A model generated the notes under the pieces. The model saw nothing but the letters and a program-made list of their open reading frames with translations, was not told the DNA's origin and did not search any database. A stretch of 64,000 nt of DNA from Knufia peltigerae. Taxonomy: Eukaryota; Ascomycota; Eurotiomycetes; Chaetothyriales; Trichomeriaceae. Below, in pieces: positions 11,382-23,524 of this stretch. The translations under genes and the position numbers were made by a program. The DNA is taken from assembly GCA_030247855.1 (NCBI GenBank), contig JAPDRN010000139.1, positions 1-64,000 of the forward strand. Direction: 5' to 3'. Position 1 is the stretch's first letter. Every line of letters starts with the position of its first letter.

Positions 11382-12853
11382 TCTGGGCTGTTGATTGTGA
11401 GATAGTCGAATGTTGATTGTATTTGAAAAGGCGACAGAGTTTGATGTTTTGCAAAGACCCTTGGGAAATCCAGATCTAATGTATCACTCCACGTCTGGAA
11501 GAAGGGAGACGGGCAGGTACATTATTATGTTCGGCGACAATAATGCCCTCTGTCTGGGCCACCCCTGTCCTTCGCTTATTAGAGACCCTGGCAGCTCGGC
11601 ATGAAGTGGGAGATCGATGATGGTCAGGCCACTATAATCCTCCATAAAATAACGGCAGTTACCGGGGGGTGCTTTGGTATCTCGTACGGGCCGTAATAGG
11701 TACAATACGACACCCTGGCCGGGCTTTGAATTAGTAGTAGCAAGACCCTCTTTCGGGGGGATGCACGAGTTATTGAGCTGGGACCAACGCTCTACTAGGC
11801 ACAGCAACGTCAGCCCTGGTCAGAGACAACCCTTGCCGTTTTTGTGCATCCGTTCCCCGTGTACGGAGTAACGAGTAATACGTGTGACAGTACCTAGATT
11901 TTCCAGTGCGGCTTTTCTCGGTGAAGACATGTCCTGGACTCATGGCGGGCGGGCTATATGGCTGTAGAATACGACTTTGATGTGATAATACACACGCGCG
12001 GTTCTGCAGTAAGGTCAACCCACCTCCGGCATCCATGACCTGCCATTACGAGTATGTGACCCCCGCTCGCAAAATGCCTGTCCAGTGTTATCCCGATATT
12101 GTCGGCGACTGCACAAAAGTCATTTGGACATGTCCGCTCCAAGGCAAGCTGTGTGTAACATTATATGGCGCAATGCTGGGCAAAGGAGACGCCCATGGAG
12201 CATTTGCTTTGGCTAACCCATGCCCTGGGAAGAACTTCAATGTCGATCCTGGAGCCGTTGAAAACTCTCCGATATCACTGAATCCATAGATAGCAATGAC
12301 AGCTCCCATGTGGGCAGCAAATTTCATACTGTCCAAGAAGCTATACCAAACGGGCAGGATCGAAAAGCAAAGCCACTGGCCCGCAGCGGTTGCATGTGTG
12401 AACCCTAGCACTGAACTCTGTAAATCTCTTAATGACGATGCTTTCGCCCGAAATTCGGTATGCTGGAGCCCAGGGTCCGAACGGTGGTGGCCCGTCATGA
12501 CATTGGACGTTTAGCGAGTGTTCTAGCCCAATGCCTCGTATTGCCGTATTTCGGAACGCGAGCTTCGTCCCAGGATCACACAATTCTGATCCTTTAATCA
12601 AGTCACGAGCGAAGACTCACCTTGGCCTTTTCGAAGAACTGTAACACAACAAGCAATACATGAAGTCATCCGCGAAAATGCCGCCTTTGGGTGCACGAGA
12701 CCCAGCAAATATTTCGGCGCAAGTAAAGTGGTATCGGTTGGTCCAAACATATAGATTGCATGTGAATACTTGTACTGTAATGCTTCAAAGCACCTCACCA
12801 AAACTGATATACCCTACGTGAAAACACATACTACCACTACCAAACGAGACACC
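11382..12853. other. intergenic, no gene seen
   Basis: About 1.5 kb between the divergently transcribed bHLH and MARVEL-like genes, so it must contain both promoters. One TACGGAGTA copy lies at 11862-11870. The short open frames present have no supporting features. Confidence 0.55.
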
Positions 12854-13587
12854 ATGAAATTCAGAATCAGAACCAGAGAGCTCGAGCTCTCGAAAGCCCT
12901 CGATGAAGTCTTTTTGCGACTCTTCCTCATGGCCATGCGACTCTTCCAGGTCGTATGCAGCATTCCCATCATCGGGTTCGCAGCAGCTTTCATCAGCGCA
13001 CTCTCCAGCGAAGACCAAAATGTGCCGTCAAAACTGTCCGCGGCTCTCGCGATCGCTTGCGTCTGCACCGTTTACACCGGGTTGACCCTCCTGCCCATCA
13101 TCTTTGGAGGTCCTGTCTTCTTCACTGTGGCGGCTGTATTTGACGGCCTGTTTGTGGCTGCTTGGAGCAGCTTGATAGGAGTTTGGGACAATGATGGGAC
13201 GGCAACATGCCACGCTTTCATCAACAAGTACTTTGACTCGAGACCTCAAAAGTCATACTTCTCCACAGACTGCAAGCTGGTCAAGGCAATGTTTGCCTTT
13301 TTGATTATCAATTTGTGAGTGAAAATGCAGCACATTTACTTAAAACCCTTGTATTTTCCCAGCTTGACTAATTCTCAATGTTTACCAGGGCTGCATTTAC
13401 TGCATCGGCCGTCGTGGCATTTTGTCTCCGCCTGATCGAGCTGGAACATACCATGAGTTGGAGGAGTCTTCCATTATTCAACAAGCGGGACGAAAGGGAA
13501 CGACATTGCGCTTGCTGTAATCACGACAAATACCATCCATCGCCGCCAGCCAGTATCAGTCACGAGCCCCTGACTAGTTCTGTATGA
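12854..13587 (+). CDS. MARVEL-like four-helix membrane protein
   Basis: Predicted integral membrane protein of 219 aa from exons 12854-13314 and 13389-13587, with a 74-nt phase-2 intron (GTGAGT to TACCAG). The start is the ATG in ACCATGAAA. After a charged N-terminus there are four hydrophobic segments: about residues 22-46 (RLFQVVCSIPIIGFAAAF), 57-75 (AALAIACVCTVYTGLTLLP), 80-97 (GPVFFTVAAVFDGLFVAA) and 139-163, where the last is completed across the splice junction. A cysteine-containing extracellular-type loop lies between helices 3 and 4, and the cytosolic tail has a HCACCNH cluster. This layout is typical of the many fungal MARVEL-domain proteins (Nce102-like in architecture), associated with plasma-membrane domains. 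The family call rests on topology and loop pattern rather than a strict signature. Confidence 0.72.
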
Positions 13588-14656
13588 GTAAGAGGATACG
13601 GAATGTTTTGTTGTTTAATGATGGTCTGCCTATGAAGGTACTCGGAGAGTCTACAAAATTGCGTGAGGCGAGGGATTTATGATTGATTACCATTGAAAAA
13701 GGACGGCTGAAGTTGACACGGGATGTTTCACCATGGACAGGAGGTTCACTTTGTCTTCTGAATTGGATTGGAGAGAACAAATGTATCATTAATGCTCTAT
13801 ACAAGAGACGGCGAGATTGACGGCCATAATGTATCAATAATATAATCCTCACAAGTTGCACCTTTTATCCCCATACACTGCTCCAATCTCTCCATGCCCG
13901 GGATCCGACGGATAACACAAGACCCCAGGTATGATGTCTCAGAGTCAGTTCTGATGCAGGGATAGGTTACTTGAACACTGCTGATGTCTGTGGCTCGGCT
14001 TGGGGACGAAGGGTGATGTTCGCGGGAGTAGAGCAGCGATGGGAAGGGCAATGGAACCACCTAGACGGTGAAGGAAATCAACCACAGGGATCAATTTGTG
14101 ATCACAAATTTCCCCGTGATTTCTGATCGCCTGACAATGGTGAGCTTGGGCGAACACAACTGGTGATGAGGGTTTTTGATTGTTGGATCATAAGACGGTG
14201 TCGGGTATCATAGCCGTGCACCGGAGTGTTTTCGTAGATGCAATTCCCCACACTTTTTAACTCCTCGACACAGCCAGCCTCGTAGATCAGGTTACTCTTC
14301 AACCAGTCGGCAACATTCCCCTGATGTGGTGTGACGGGGGGTTAATAAAGCCTGAATACTTTTTCGACACCGACAAATGTTCCGGGAACAGAAACCTTCA
14401 TACGCTTTTGGACTTCCACCTGACCTTGGATGAGCAAGCCGAAGTCGGTTTTTGCACGTAACTCCTTTCGTAAGTTTGTGGAATGTTCGTATGTTGAGCA
14501 AGTCACTTTACACAACGGTACATATCCGGGTCTGACAACCCGTGACCATTGAATCTATATCGACATAAGTGGTGGTCGTCGTTCGTCTTATCGTGCACCA
14601 ACACCCCGTTCAAACGTACACTATCCATCGATACAAAAGCTTCTGCAAATTGAACC
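13588..14656. other. intergenic, no gene seen
   Basis: About 1.07 kb between two plus-strand genes. It presumably holds the 3' UTR of the MARVEL-like gene and the promoter of the next. The sequence just before 14657 is CA-rich and ends in an ACCATGG start context. No other structure is evident. Confidence 0.55.
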
Positions 14657-15331
14657 ATGGCAGAAACCAATGATCAATACGACCTTTACAATCGACCTCC
14701 GACTCCTCCAGACTCCCCTCTGAGATGGAAGTTCACTCCCAAAGAGCTAGCCAGTCTCCGACACGTACCAACTCCCCCTGGTGTCGAACAGGTCGAAGCC
14801 GAGCCAGAACAAATGGGTGCCGGTGACACAAAAACCAACAAACCACCCAAAGTCCCTTTCAAACCTCCAAACCTAGAGACGACGACCTTTCCTCCCGCGG
14901 CGGGAGGAGCAGAAAAGGTTGCGAGCAATCCGACATTTGTACCCGAAGCACAGAGGAAGAGTAACAGATCAGACATGGCCGGTGCAATTGCGTCTCAGCC
15001 ACAATGTTTGAACTCCTTGCCTGAGAACGCCGAAAGGGCCATTTCGGCCACGGAACCCTACTTCCACAGACACGAAACCATCTACAAACGGGTATTCACA
15101 AACGGTGAACCGGTCGAGACCATTACTCAGACGTGCGAGATTTCTGGCCTCGACCCGTCGGAGAGAGTGGTGGAGAATGCAGAAGAGGAAGAGGAGGAGA
15201 GCATGGAACAGCCGAAGACGGACGAGATGGAAGAAGAATCTCTGTGCAGGGCGAAGAAGAATGCAAGGTTGAACAGCAAATGTTGCACCTGCGAGGACGA
15301 GGAGGAGGATCTCGGCGGAATATTCGTCTAA
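14657..15331 (+). CDS. disordered acidic protein of unknown function
   Basis: I do not recognise a family. The single-exon frame codes for 224 aa, starting at an ATG in the favourable context ACCATGG. The N-terminal third is proline-rich (RPPTPPDSPLRWKFTPKEL) with TPP and SP motifs that could be phosphorylation or WW-binding sites. The middle is Ser/Asn-rich. The sequence FHRHETIYKRVFTNGEPVETI, at about residues 136-156, is the most ordered-looking part. The C-terminal 60 residues are strongly acidic (a run of six glutamates) and end with NSKCCTCEDEEEDLGG, containing three closely spaced cysteines. No signal peptide or membrane segment is present. It is probably a fungus-specific protein. Confidence 0.6.
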   Translation: MAETNDQYDLYNRPPTPPDSPLRWKFTPKELASLRHVPTPPGVEQVEAEPEQMGAGDTKTNKPPKVPFKPPNLETTTFPPAAGGAEKVASNPTFVPEAQRKSNRSDMAGAIASQPQCLNSLPENAERAISATEPYFHRHETIYKRVFTNGEPVETITQTCEISGLDPSERVVENAEEEEEESMEQPKTDEMEEESLCRAKKNARLNSKCCTCEDEEEDLGGIFV

Positions 15332-15904
15332 CACAAAGCGCAAGGACCAAATGTTTCGGGCCCAGCGTTGTTGTGTTTTTGCTGCCTTTTGCCTCTTGCA
15401 TGGATGTATTATCTGGTATCAGGAATCTTTCTTTTAGGAGCACGCACGAACTGCACCTACCAGGGGGGAAGCGGGGGGGGAGGGGGGTTGGCATAAAAAT
15501 GTAGTTAAGAAATCCTCCTCGGTGTGAATACCTTTGACATAATAAGACAATACCTCGCTGTGGGGGTATTCAGCGATGCCAGAACTGGCCGTGTTACTGT
15601 ATTGAATATGCAAGAAATACCAAAGATCAAAGATGAAAACGCACGTGCGAGAAAATGGTATGAGTGTGAATGTTATCAATATTTTCATTGCGGATGACTA
15701 GACGCAAGGCATACACACATCTGGGTATCATTGACCAAAACTGAACCACCCGTAGAACCACTGAGACGGTAGCAACAAACAGAATTTCCGAAAGCATTCG
15801 TCATTCATGTCCCAAGTTGCGTTGCACACAAAGAGCCAGCCCGCCAGACAACGCCTTGCTTTGGAACGACAAAAGAAAAAAGAAAAGAGGCCAAGAGGAC
15901 TTCT
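15332..15904. other. intergenic between convergent genes
   Basis: About 570 nt that must contain the 3' ends of both flanking genes. A G-rich tract at about 15470-15490 is the only notable feature. There is no gene. Confidence 0.6.
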
Positions 15905-16666
15905 TCAGGCGAACGCTTCGATGAGTAGGCTGTTGGCCTGACTCGGCGTCATGACCTGAGGTTGCTGCGACCACAGCAAGAAGTCATCCTGCGTAGTGTA
16001 CTTTGGCTGCGCGGTAGGGAGGATATCGATACCCTTGCGGTCAGAGTAGGAAGAAGAAGAGTCGACATGCGAATCGTCCTCTTCGCACGTCGAGTCGCTC
16101 CAGTTGTCCTCTTCGTCGTCGTCATCCTCTACTGTCGAATCGCTGTTGTATTCCCATTCGAGTTCGACGTCATCTTCGTCAATGCCGTCAAACAGAACCT
16201 CCTCGGCCTTGACAACCACGACGCCGTTGCGAGGAGTACTGTGAGAATGCGTCGAGGATTTGGAAGATCGGGACTTGGGCTGCGATTTTTGTACGTCTTC
16301 CACGTACTCGAATGAGACGTCATCCTTGTCGTCGTTGTCAAGAGACCACTCGTCTCCGGAATCGACCGTGGCTGCATCTGGTTCGCAGTCGTCATCGTCG
16401 TGGTTGATGGTGTCGAGGATGTACTTTCGTGCATTGTCGAATAATGAACAATGGCCGACCAGTTTGTGGAGTCTGGGCTCGGATTTGCGGGCCTCCTTTT
16501 CGATCTTGAACTTGGAAATGGTGCCGAGTTTGTATGCGTAATATCGCATGTCTGAACCAAGAACTGGAGACGATGTGAAGGTTGTGGGAGAGTGGTGGTG
16601 GGATTTTGGTGCAACGGCAGCCTTGTTGGCGACCTGCCTGGAGTTGGAGCGAGATGACTTGTCCAT
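15905..16666 (-). CDS. conserved-looking acidic protein of unknown function
   Basis: I do not recognise a named family. The first ATG of this frame is at 16666 (context CGCAATGG), giving 253 aa; codons upstream of it lack an ATG. Residues about 40-85 form a compact basic segment (MRYYAYKLGTISKFKIEKEA, then LHKLVGHCSLFDNARKYI). This looks folded and is the part most likely to be conserved among fungi. The rest is acidic and low-complexity, with runs of D and E and Ser-rich stretches (DDDDEEDNWSDS), ending in a short helix, PSQANSLLIEAFA. There is no signal peptide or membrane helix. The balance of a small basic domain and a long acidic tail would suit a chromatin or scaffold protein, but that is speculation. 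Confidence 0.6.
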   Translation of the reverse strand: MDKSSRSNSRQVANKAAVAPKSHHHSPTTFTSSPVLGSDMRYYAYKLGTISKFKIEKEARKSEPRLHKLVGHCSLFDNARKYILDTINHDDDDCEPDAATVDSGDEWSLDNDDKDDVSFEYVEDVQKSQPKSRSSKSSTHSHSTPRNGVVVVKAEEVLFDGIDEDDVELEWEYNSDSTVEDDDDEEDNWSDSTCEEDDSHVDSSSSYSDRKGIDILPTAQPKYTTQDDFLLWSQQPQVMTPSQANSLLIEAFA

Positions 16667-19600
16667 TGCGGAGAGAATAGAGAGAATATCAAATATGCGA
16701 GGGCAAAGAGCCAATTTGTTGGAGAAGGCCCAAAAATGTGATTCTGATCAGATAGTTCTGGTATGTGTGTGCTTTTCCGAGCTGTTGTATCTTTTCTCAC
16801 GAACCTGGGGGGGGATCTCGAGTGTTGAAGTATCCTTGTGCCAATGACACTAATCTCCCTTCCCGTAGCACAATTGTAGTATAAAGAATTGTTCACAATG
16901 TTCAAAATCGTATGACTTTCCCAGTTCGGAGCTTGCGAATAGGTTGTAGCACGATAGCGGGGCCAAAGTCAGGCCAGACCTCCCCCCGCTGGATCGGTTG
17001 CTAAGTCATCCAAGGGTGCGAGGTCTGAAGCCACAGTCGCAAGGACCCTTGCATCAGTCCACGTGTTCTCGAAAGGGAAAGGAAGGCTTTGGGGGTTGGA
17101 AGATGGAAGGGAAATCGAAAAAAGGTGGTGAGACCGAGTGGTGGTGTGATACCAGTCCAGACCTCCCGTATTGGCGGATACCGCCTAAAACGGTAGCGTA
17201 CCGCGGCCAGACCGTACCATTTTTCCCCCAGAGGGTGATCAAGTGCGACAGGTGTAAAAGGCAGAATACGAGCGTATTCTACGCATCGGGTGCACTCGTT
17301 GCTCCGTACTCCGTAAGCATTTTCTCGTCTGTATCTCGGAGTCTTCGGTCTCTCGAGTCTCAATCAAAGCTTGGGTTCGGAAAGTCGCACCACAATCGCA
17401 TTCGGAGAGTATGGCCTGAGTATGAGCCAGTGATACATGGCAAGCTTGAGTCTTTGGGACATTGCGAAGAGAGATTGTCTCCATGCTGGCCTCATAGCCG
17501 TCTGTAGGGAGCGAGGTACTCGGCGCATTTTGTATGGTGTTTTATGGTGTTCTCTGCAGTGATTCGCCTCGAACTTGGCGCTTGTGTGGTGAGTTGGGTC
17601 GAAGTAAGTATTTATGATATTTGAGATGTTGAGATAAACGAGTTCGTCGAGGGAGTCTTTGAATTTGACAAAGCTGTAATGGGCTGGAATGATAGAATCT
17701 GCTGTGTTGAATTTAAAGGTGAGGAATGGAATTCCATGTCCTTGATATACCGCAAGATTTCATGGCTAGATATCGGGACCCAGATGTCACACAAGAGGTC
17801 GGTCGAAAGGGCTCACAAGTCAGGGTCCCATTGTGGCCATAAGGAAATCCTCGCACAGCACACCACCTCAAAACAAACTCTCAACAAGCCGATGATTGCA
17901 TCTCGAAGCATGTTCCCGTCGGTCTGGATGCTGGTCATCGAAGTTTAATATGGCGCATCTATGATGGGACTTTTGACTTCTCACTCACATACCCATTGTT
18001 ACCCATCAGTCTGTGCTCTTGATGGGGTGCATCCATGGGTCAAGATTGCCGACCAATTCACCGCTGCTGGATACCACTCACTTTTGGGTCCAGATACAGC
18101 GCCACTGACCCACGGCTCTGCGTTTATCTGGCTTCACCTGCCGGCCTTGACTTGTGATAGCTGGAAAGCTTCTCGTCTCCCCGCTTCGTAGTCAGCCTCG
18201 ACAGGGGAAGGGGGGGGACAAAACTTTCGGCATGAGCCATGTGCTGTCGACTGTCGACGTGGCCTAGGCTCACCAGGCCAGAAACAGGTGACACTGATAT
18301 CAGGCTACGGGCGCTCTCCTAGTCCTGTATCCTCAGTTGAGTTACAGGCTACCGTGGGCTAAACAGGGGCGTCTAAACTCAACTAGTGGCCATGGTCGTC
18401 GCCGTTGGGCACACAAAGGATAAGGTAAGGCCCCCTCTTTCTTCTGAATAGCAGGTTCAGATCAATGCTTGAGCCATTAGTGGGCTTGATTACGCATACT
18501 AGGTGCATATGATTGTAGGTATTCTCCATGATCACCATCTCAGCAGACAGTGTCTCCAGAGAGCAGGTGACTTTGCTACAGTGACAACGTATTATTGGAC
18601 AGGGCTACAGGGAGCCATGATGCTACGGTACTACCACGCAAGGCTGACCACCCAATGTGTTAGCTCGACTACCAGTACACTGCCAACACAAGAGGCTCCA
18701 AACTGCTGGTCATCCAGACAAGGCTGTCGATGTGTGAGCTTGGCCCCCGAGGCGAATATGGGCAGGTAAGGCTGTGTGTGGCACGGGAGTAGAACCAGGC
18801 TAGTACCCAAGACTCTGGCCGAGAACAAGCCGCCAGGACCCGGCCAGGGCAAGATTGTGCTGTTGATAGCATCCCTCGGTACGCACTGGTTTGGACTTGG
18901 CGCTCGTTGTACAGTATGTCAAGTTCTTTGGCTTGTCGTTGGTCCACAGGCGACAGGCGACAGGTATAGTCAGGTGCTTGTGGATTGTGCAGGATTCATC
19001 GCCGATATACTGCAATCTTCGGACTTGGATTCGACCTGCATTATTGACGATCGCTCGGGACTGGGATCTCGATCTTTTGGTCTCCGTACTCCAAAAAGTC
19101 AAAAGTCAAGAGCCTGGGTGAACCGTGAGGTGCATCAGATGGTAAAGAGTGACAATGGCGTACGGAAAGACTGGCAATGAAACGGAGAGGGCAGACCACT
19201 GATGACGCCTATTGGCTTACGACGGCTGGCATACAGCCCCTCCCCCAGTGTTCACGAGAGGACGCCGTGACTTCCCACAGCGAGTGGCGTGGGTGTTGAA
19301 TGAATCAAAACAGCTCAGGTGTGGATTTCGAAATTAGAGCTACCAGGACATCATATCCGGGGGTTGTTGGGCTCAAAGTGGATACCAAGAGGTACAGTGT
19401 GTCAGGCCACGAGGTGGTGCGACATGTCAAGTCATGACGCCTAGTCTCGCCGAACACGCTGGCTGACCATTCCCCCTTCATGCTATTGTTCCTTTTCCAC
19501 AATGTACCCTGTTCATTATTGTTTCTTCCCTTTTTTGAATGATTGTTATATTGCGGAGGCAAATGAATCAAGTAAGGTGCTACCGAAACATGCGCTGAAA

Positions 19601-19799
19601 TCTGGACCATCCAAGAGGCAAAAAGGCTCTACGTTGTTGTGCGTTCTTTCTATCTAAGGGGAGGCAACTCTTTGGTTTTCGGCTGACCCGGTTAATAAAT
19701 AGTCTACACGGTGCCTCTCTCTCTTACCCACCCACACACATACATACATACACCTACACCGCTCCGATACACAAAAAAATCACCACGACTGCGACCACC
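16667..19799. other. 3.1-kb gene-poor stretch
   Basis: Lies between divergent genes. Open frames reach about 169 codons but overlap on both strands without domains or splice pairs. One TACGGAGTA copy, in reverse orientation, lies at 17307-17315. The last 120 nt before 19800 are CA- and CT-rich, as expected of a promoter or 5' UTR. Confidence 0.5.
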
Positions 19800-21131
19800 A
19801 TGGCACAGACCATGAGATTCACCAGCAGTCAGCCTGCCTCACTGGCAGAAGTGTGCAAGTTGGCATGGCATACATTTTATGGCATGCAGAAAGTATCAGA
19901 GGATTTTGAGAACCTCCGTTTCGAGGTCTGGACCATCGCAATCAGCCTGGACTCGTTACACAGCGTCGGCACCACATCGACTCTCATCGACCGTCAGCCA
20001 GATAGAGCCCGCTGGGCATTGACATTTACCAAGATCCTGACCTCTCTCGGGTCGGCCTTACGACCACTTCACAACCTCGTCAGACTCTACCTGTCCAGTT
20101 CGACCAAGGAACGGGCCATCGTGAAGAACTGGCTCACGCACCCGGAGTGCACGTACGAAGGCGCCACGATCCAAGACTTTCGGAGGAAGTTGTCCATGTT
20201 GGTCGAGAGCCTGAACGTGTTCCTCTCGTGCCTCACGCACGCCGAGCTGGCCAGGGCCAAGGACGTCTCCGAGACCGAAGAATGGCGAGTCTTGTCCGAG
20301 GTCACCAAGAACGTACTTCACAAATGGGATTCAGACGTCGCCACGGGCATTCGACGACCTACGGACAAGATGGTCCAGCCCATCGAACCGCCGGGGTACG
20401 TCAGCGAGGACGTCCGCAGCTACATCACGCCGCTGCTCAACAGCAGCGGATCTCCAGGGCTGGGCGTGCAGGTGATGGTCCCGGAACCCCCGCGGTCTCC
20501 CCTGCCACCGCGCCCGCAGAGGCTCGATCGAAACAACACCCAACACCCGAGCGGCGTGGTGAATCTGGACGACATTGAGCACGGGTTCCGAAGCCACATG
20601 CACGCCATGCGCCGGATCCGCGAGCAGCTCCGCCAGCAGAAGATGAACAACCACCACCTCACGGACCAGAGCTCCAAGCACTTTCCCGAACTCAACAGAG
20701 CAGGAGGGTTGGCCGTCCCCTTGACGCCGACCACGCCGACGCTGCAACGCAAGGCCACCGACTCTTCCCAGGCTGACAGTTCGGTGGACTACGCCGACGC
20801 GTCGAGCACCGCTTCGAGTTCCCTCCAGAGTTCAGAGACCGGCAGCGTCGTCTCCAACTACCGCGGCAACGCCGACGAGGACGTCAAGCCGGACCTCATC
20901 GGAGCCGCGATCGCACAACAACACCAGCAGCAGCAGCAGCAACGATCGCCCGAACGGCATGAACGAAAAAGGAGACGACAAGCCCAGTACCGATTCAAGA
21001 CCGGCCTGGAGGATTCCCAGTCAGGAGGTTCGGGTGACGATTCGGCCTCCGAAGAGGTTCCTGGCGCGAGGTCGAGGTCCAAATCTGCCTTGGAACAATT
21101 GTTGACTACGGCATTGTTCTTTGACCAATAG
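19800..21131 (+). CDS. Fungal_N-like domain protein
   Basis: Single-exon gene of 443 aa starting in the context ACCATGG. The N-terminal 200 residues are mainly alpha-helical (LAEVCKLAWHTFYGMQKVSE, then FEVWTIAISLDSLHSVG, then RRKLSMLVESLNVFLSCL). They resemble the N-terminal helical domain of many fungal ankyrin/NACHT-type proteins and the standalone Fungal_N group. The C-terminal half is disordered: Pro-rich (PPRSPLPPRPQRLDRN), Ser/Thr-rich, a glutamine run encoded by CAG repeats, and basic patches (ERKRRRQAQYRFK). There is no NTPase or repeat domain, so it is the helical module alone. Such proteins are common in Pezizomycotina, with roles in signalling or self/non-self systems proposed for the longer relatives. 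The function here is unknown. Confidence 0.7.
   Translation: MAQTMRFTSSQPASLAEVCKLAWHTFYGMQKVSEDFENLRFEVWTIAISLDSLHSVGTTSTLIDRQPDRARWALTFTKILTSLGSALRPLHNLVRLYLSSSTKERAIVKNWLTHPECTYEGATIQDFRRKLSMLVESLNVFLSCLTHAELARAKDVSETEEWRVLSEVTKNVLHKWDSDVATGIRRPTDKMVQPIEPPGYVSEDVRSYITPLLNSSGSPGLGVQVMVPEPPRSPLPPRPQRLDRNNTQHPSGVVNLDDIEHGFRSHMHAMRRIREQLRQQKMNNHHLTDQSSKHFPELNRAGGLAVPLTPTTPTLQRKATDSSQADSSVDYADASSTASSSLQSSETGSVVSNYRGNADEDVKPDLIGAAIAQQHQQQQQQRSPERHERKRRRQAQYRFKTGLEDSQSGGSGDDSASEEVPGARSRSKSALEQLLTTALFFDQ
20925..20941. repeat. CAG microsatellite coding polyglutamine
   Basis: Perfect CAG triplets inside the Fungal_N-like gene, coding for part of a QQHQQQQQQ stretch in its disordered C-terminal half. 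It is likely length-variable between strains. Confidence 0.85.
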
Positions 21132-22947
21132 ACCGGGCAAATTTGGACAAGCCAAACCCTGCATTATTACTACGTCGATCGTATATCATGGTACCAGATG
21201 ACGATTATGATGATTTTGTGATGACTTTGGAAACTGTCATGGGGGCACTTGCATCTTACACAACGGCGTTTATTTAATTTGGATCATGCATGCCTTACTT
21301 AACTGCCTATCTTAACGAATGAAAGGGGGTGTTTTATCACGATGCATTGGGACACTGGAGTTTAAGGGAATGGTTTTGGATTTTGGGGGCATTTTTTTCA
21401 AAGAAACAAAAGTCCCCCAAATACCCTCAGAACCATATACACGAACAATGGGGGAGGACAGGACATGGTTTTTGTGCGTATGTACGTGTGTGAGAGTGTG
21501 AGAGACTACTACGAGTCACAGTAACTCACTCGAAAAATTTATAAAGGAGATTAATTTTTCACCTGGGCGTAATCGATTCCGGTCTTCCTTTTTCCAAGAT
21601 ATTGTCCCTTGTCAAACTACTTACCAATGTACTGGGAAGGTAGAGAAGGACAGGGAGGGAAAAGGGGGGGAGGGGGTTGAGGTTGATCAAAGCGAGACAT
21701 GCTCACAATGTCATTCCTTGGATGTATACGCTACACAAGTTGTCCTCTCGGTAGGTACTTGTCTCGTTTGTGGCCTGATAGTTGAACCTCTCCTCATCTG
21801 GTCCCCCCTCCCTCTCCCATCTTCCAAGGACGGATGGACATTGGACGGAGTAGATAACTCCGTTACCAACTTATCTCTCTAAACCCCCTCTGTACTGTAC
21901 AGCCTAGGGGTTCTCGCCTGTCAGGAGACCAAAAACGAAGAGTCATGACACGCAAAGAGATCCGAGGTTGGCACGACCGGGGTTACGTTCCAATCCAATC
22001 CGAGTAGCACGCGTAACCTCGTGTAGACAAACTGATCCTATCGTAGGTAGGTAAGGCACCGGCGTGAAACATGGATCATCATCTGTCAGTGGTCCAGAGT
22101 GGAAACCAAGGCTCTTGGAAATGCTGCGGTTTGGTGTTGCCATCTTTCTTGTACTACAAGGTACATATCATGATGAACAGCTGATTTCCAAAGGAGTAGG
22201 TGCTACTCCCTTCCCAGTGAGACGGCCCGGGGGAGGAGCTTCTGCATGCACTTACTTCCTACCTAGGTACGTACTGTTACACGGCCAAAGAAAAAAACAC
22301 TGCCCCGTCCGTCGATGACGAAGAATTGGTTTAACCAGATGCTTCATCCTTTTTGCCATACGAATAGTCTTGTTGAGATGGAGACCTGTTTGAAATGATC
22401 ACATCATTACAGAGTAAAGTGTGTGGGAGTGTGTATGCGCGGGTGTCTGGATTCTGTCGTGCCTTGCTCTGTGATCATATCAAATCAGACCACACCACAT
22501 CGGTGAGGATCCATCGATGACAATTAGACAGACAAGACAACCAACCCAAATGAGGTAATTATTTTGCTTCTCCAGGTCTGTATATGTATTAATATCAATT
22601 CGTGTTTCCATCCCCAGTACCTCTTCTGATGATTAGACCCGTTGTGAAGCGTGAGTGCCGATTATGAAAAGGGGACAGGAGGAGGTCTGGGTCCAGGGTA
22701 GGGAATCATCTTTCATATCTTTTGATTCATCGAAAGGCAGGAAAACTCGCATTCACTCGCTTGCCGGAAGATTCATGAGAAAAATGTTCTCCCAAGATAA
22801 TTAGAACCAGTTACGATACACCCTGATACGCCTCGAAACGCCTTTTCTTCCCCCGAAACCGCCCAAACCGTTACGCGGTCGTTGCCCAGCCTCTTGACAA
22901 GTTATCGTGTCAAGGTGTGGGACATGTTTGTGCGGACGGTCCCGTCC
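21132..22947. other. intergenic between convergent genes
   Basis: About 1.8 kb with no supported gene. It contains G-rich and C-rich tracts (about 21660-21680) and AT-rich patches. No domain-bearing frame was found on either strand. Confidence 0.55.
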
Positions 22948-23524
22948 TCATATACCAAGCTCGCAACTTTCGTCGTCGCTGTCGATGTAGCAATGCTCGA
23001 GTTTCTGGATCGTATCGACATCTAGAAAGACGAAAGACAAGCAAAAAGTTTGGTCAACACACGAACATGCCCACACATGACACGATAGCTAGAGCGAGGC
23101 TGTGCTGGGTGCAATAGTTCCAACTCAAGAACTAAGCTTGGGCAGGCTCAGACTCACCCTTCCTCACGTGCTGCCAGTCCTCCCACATGGGTTCAAACTT
23201 GTCGAACCAACTGCTTCCGTAGTTGTGCATTTCAGGTCGCGATTGACGTTGTTCGGGTTGTTGTGGTTGGGTTTGTGGCGAAGAAGAAGAGTCGTGGAAT
23301 TTCCGACTTTCAAACTCTTCTCGTTGAGAATTCAGGTTCTCGAACCATGAATCGCCGTAGCAGTGCATGATACTCTGTGCCACTGGCTTCTTTTCTACCC
23401 GGGATTCTCTGCGTTCGATGTACTCGACGGCCAGCTTGTTGAGATTCTCGAACCAGCTGTCGCCGTGGTTGTGCATTGTTGATTCAGACATGACGGTTGT
23501 GCGCTTTGTCGTTGGTGACGCCAT
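22948..23524 (-). CDS. short protein with three MHxxGxSWF repeats
   Basis: I do not recognise a family. Exons 23524-23158 and 23021-22948 give 146 aa. The 136-nt intron (GTGAGT to TTTCTAG, with a long pyrimidine tract) joins a phase-1 codon and replaces a short read-through end with DVDTIQKLEHCYIDSDDES. Three copies of MH-x2-G-[DS]-SWF-[ED] occur at residues 17-28 (MHNHGDSWFENL), 53-64 (MHCYGDSWFENL) and 99-110 (MHNYGSSWFDKF). They are separated by charged or Gln/Ser-rich linkers of 24 and 34 residues. There is no signal peptide or membrane segment. The start is placed at the ATG at 23524, after a long purine-poor, CA-rich leader. A degenerate fourth unit lies upstream at 23689-23757. The repeats suggest a peptide-binding or scaffold role, but nothing is known. 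Confidence 0.65.

Noticed and set aside
16129..16905. 258-codon minus-strand frame
   Set aside because: Overlaps the acidic protein gene in another frame; Ser/Thr/Pro-rich shadow without motifs.
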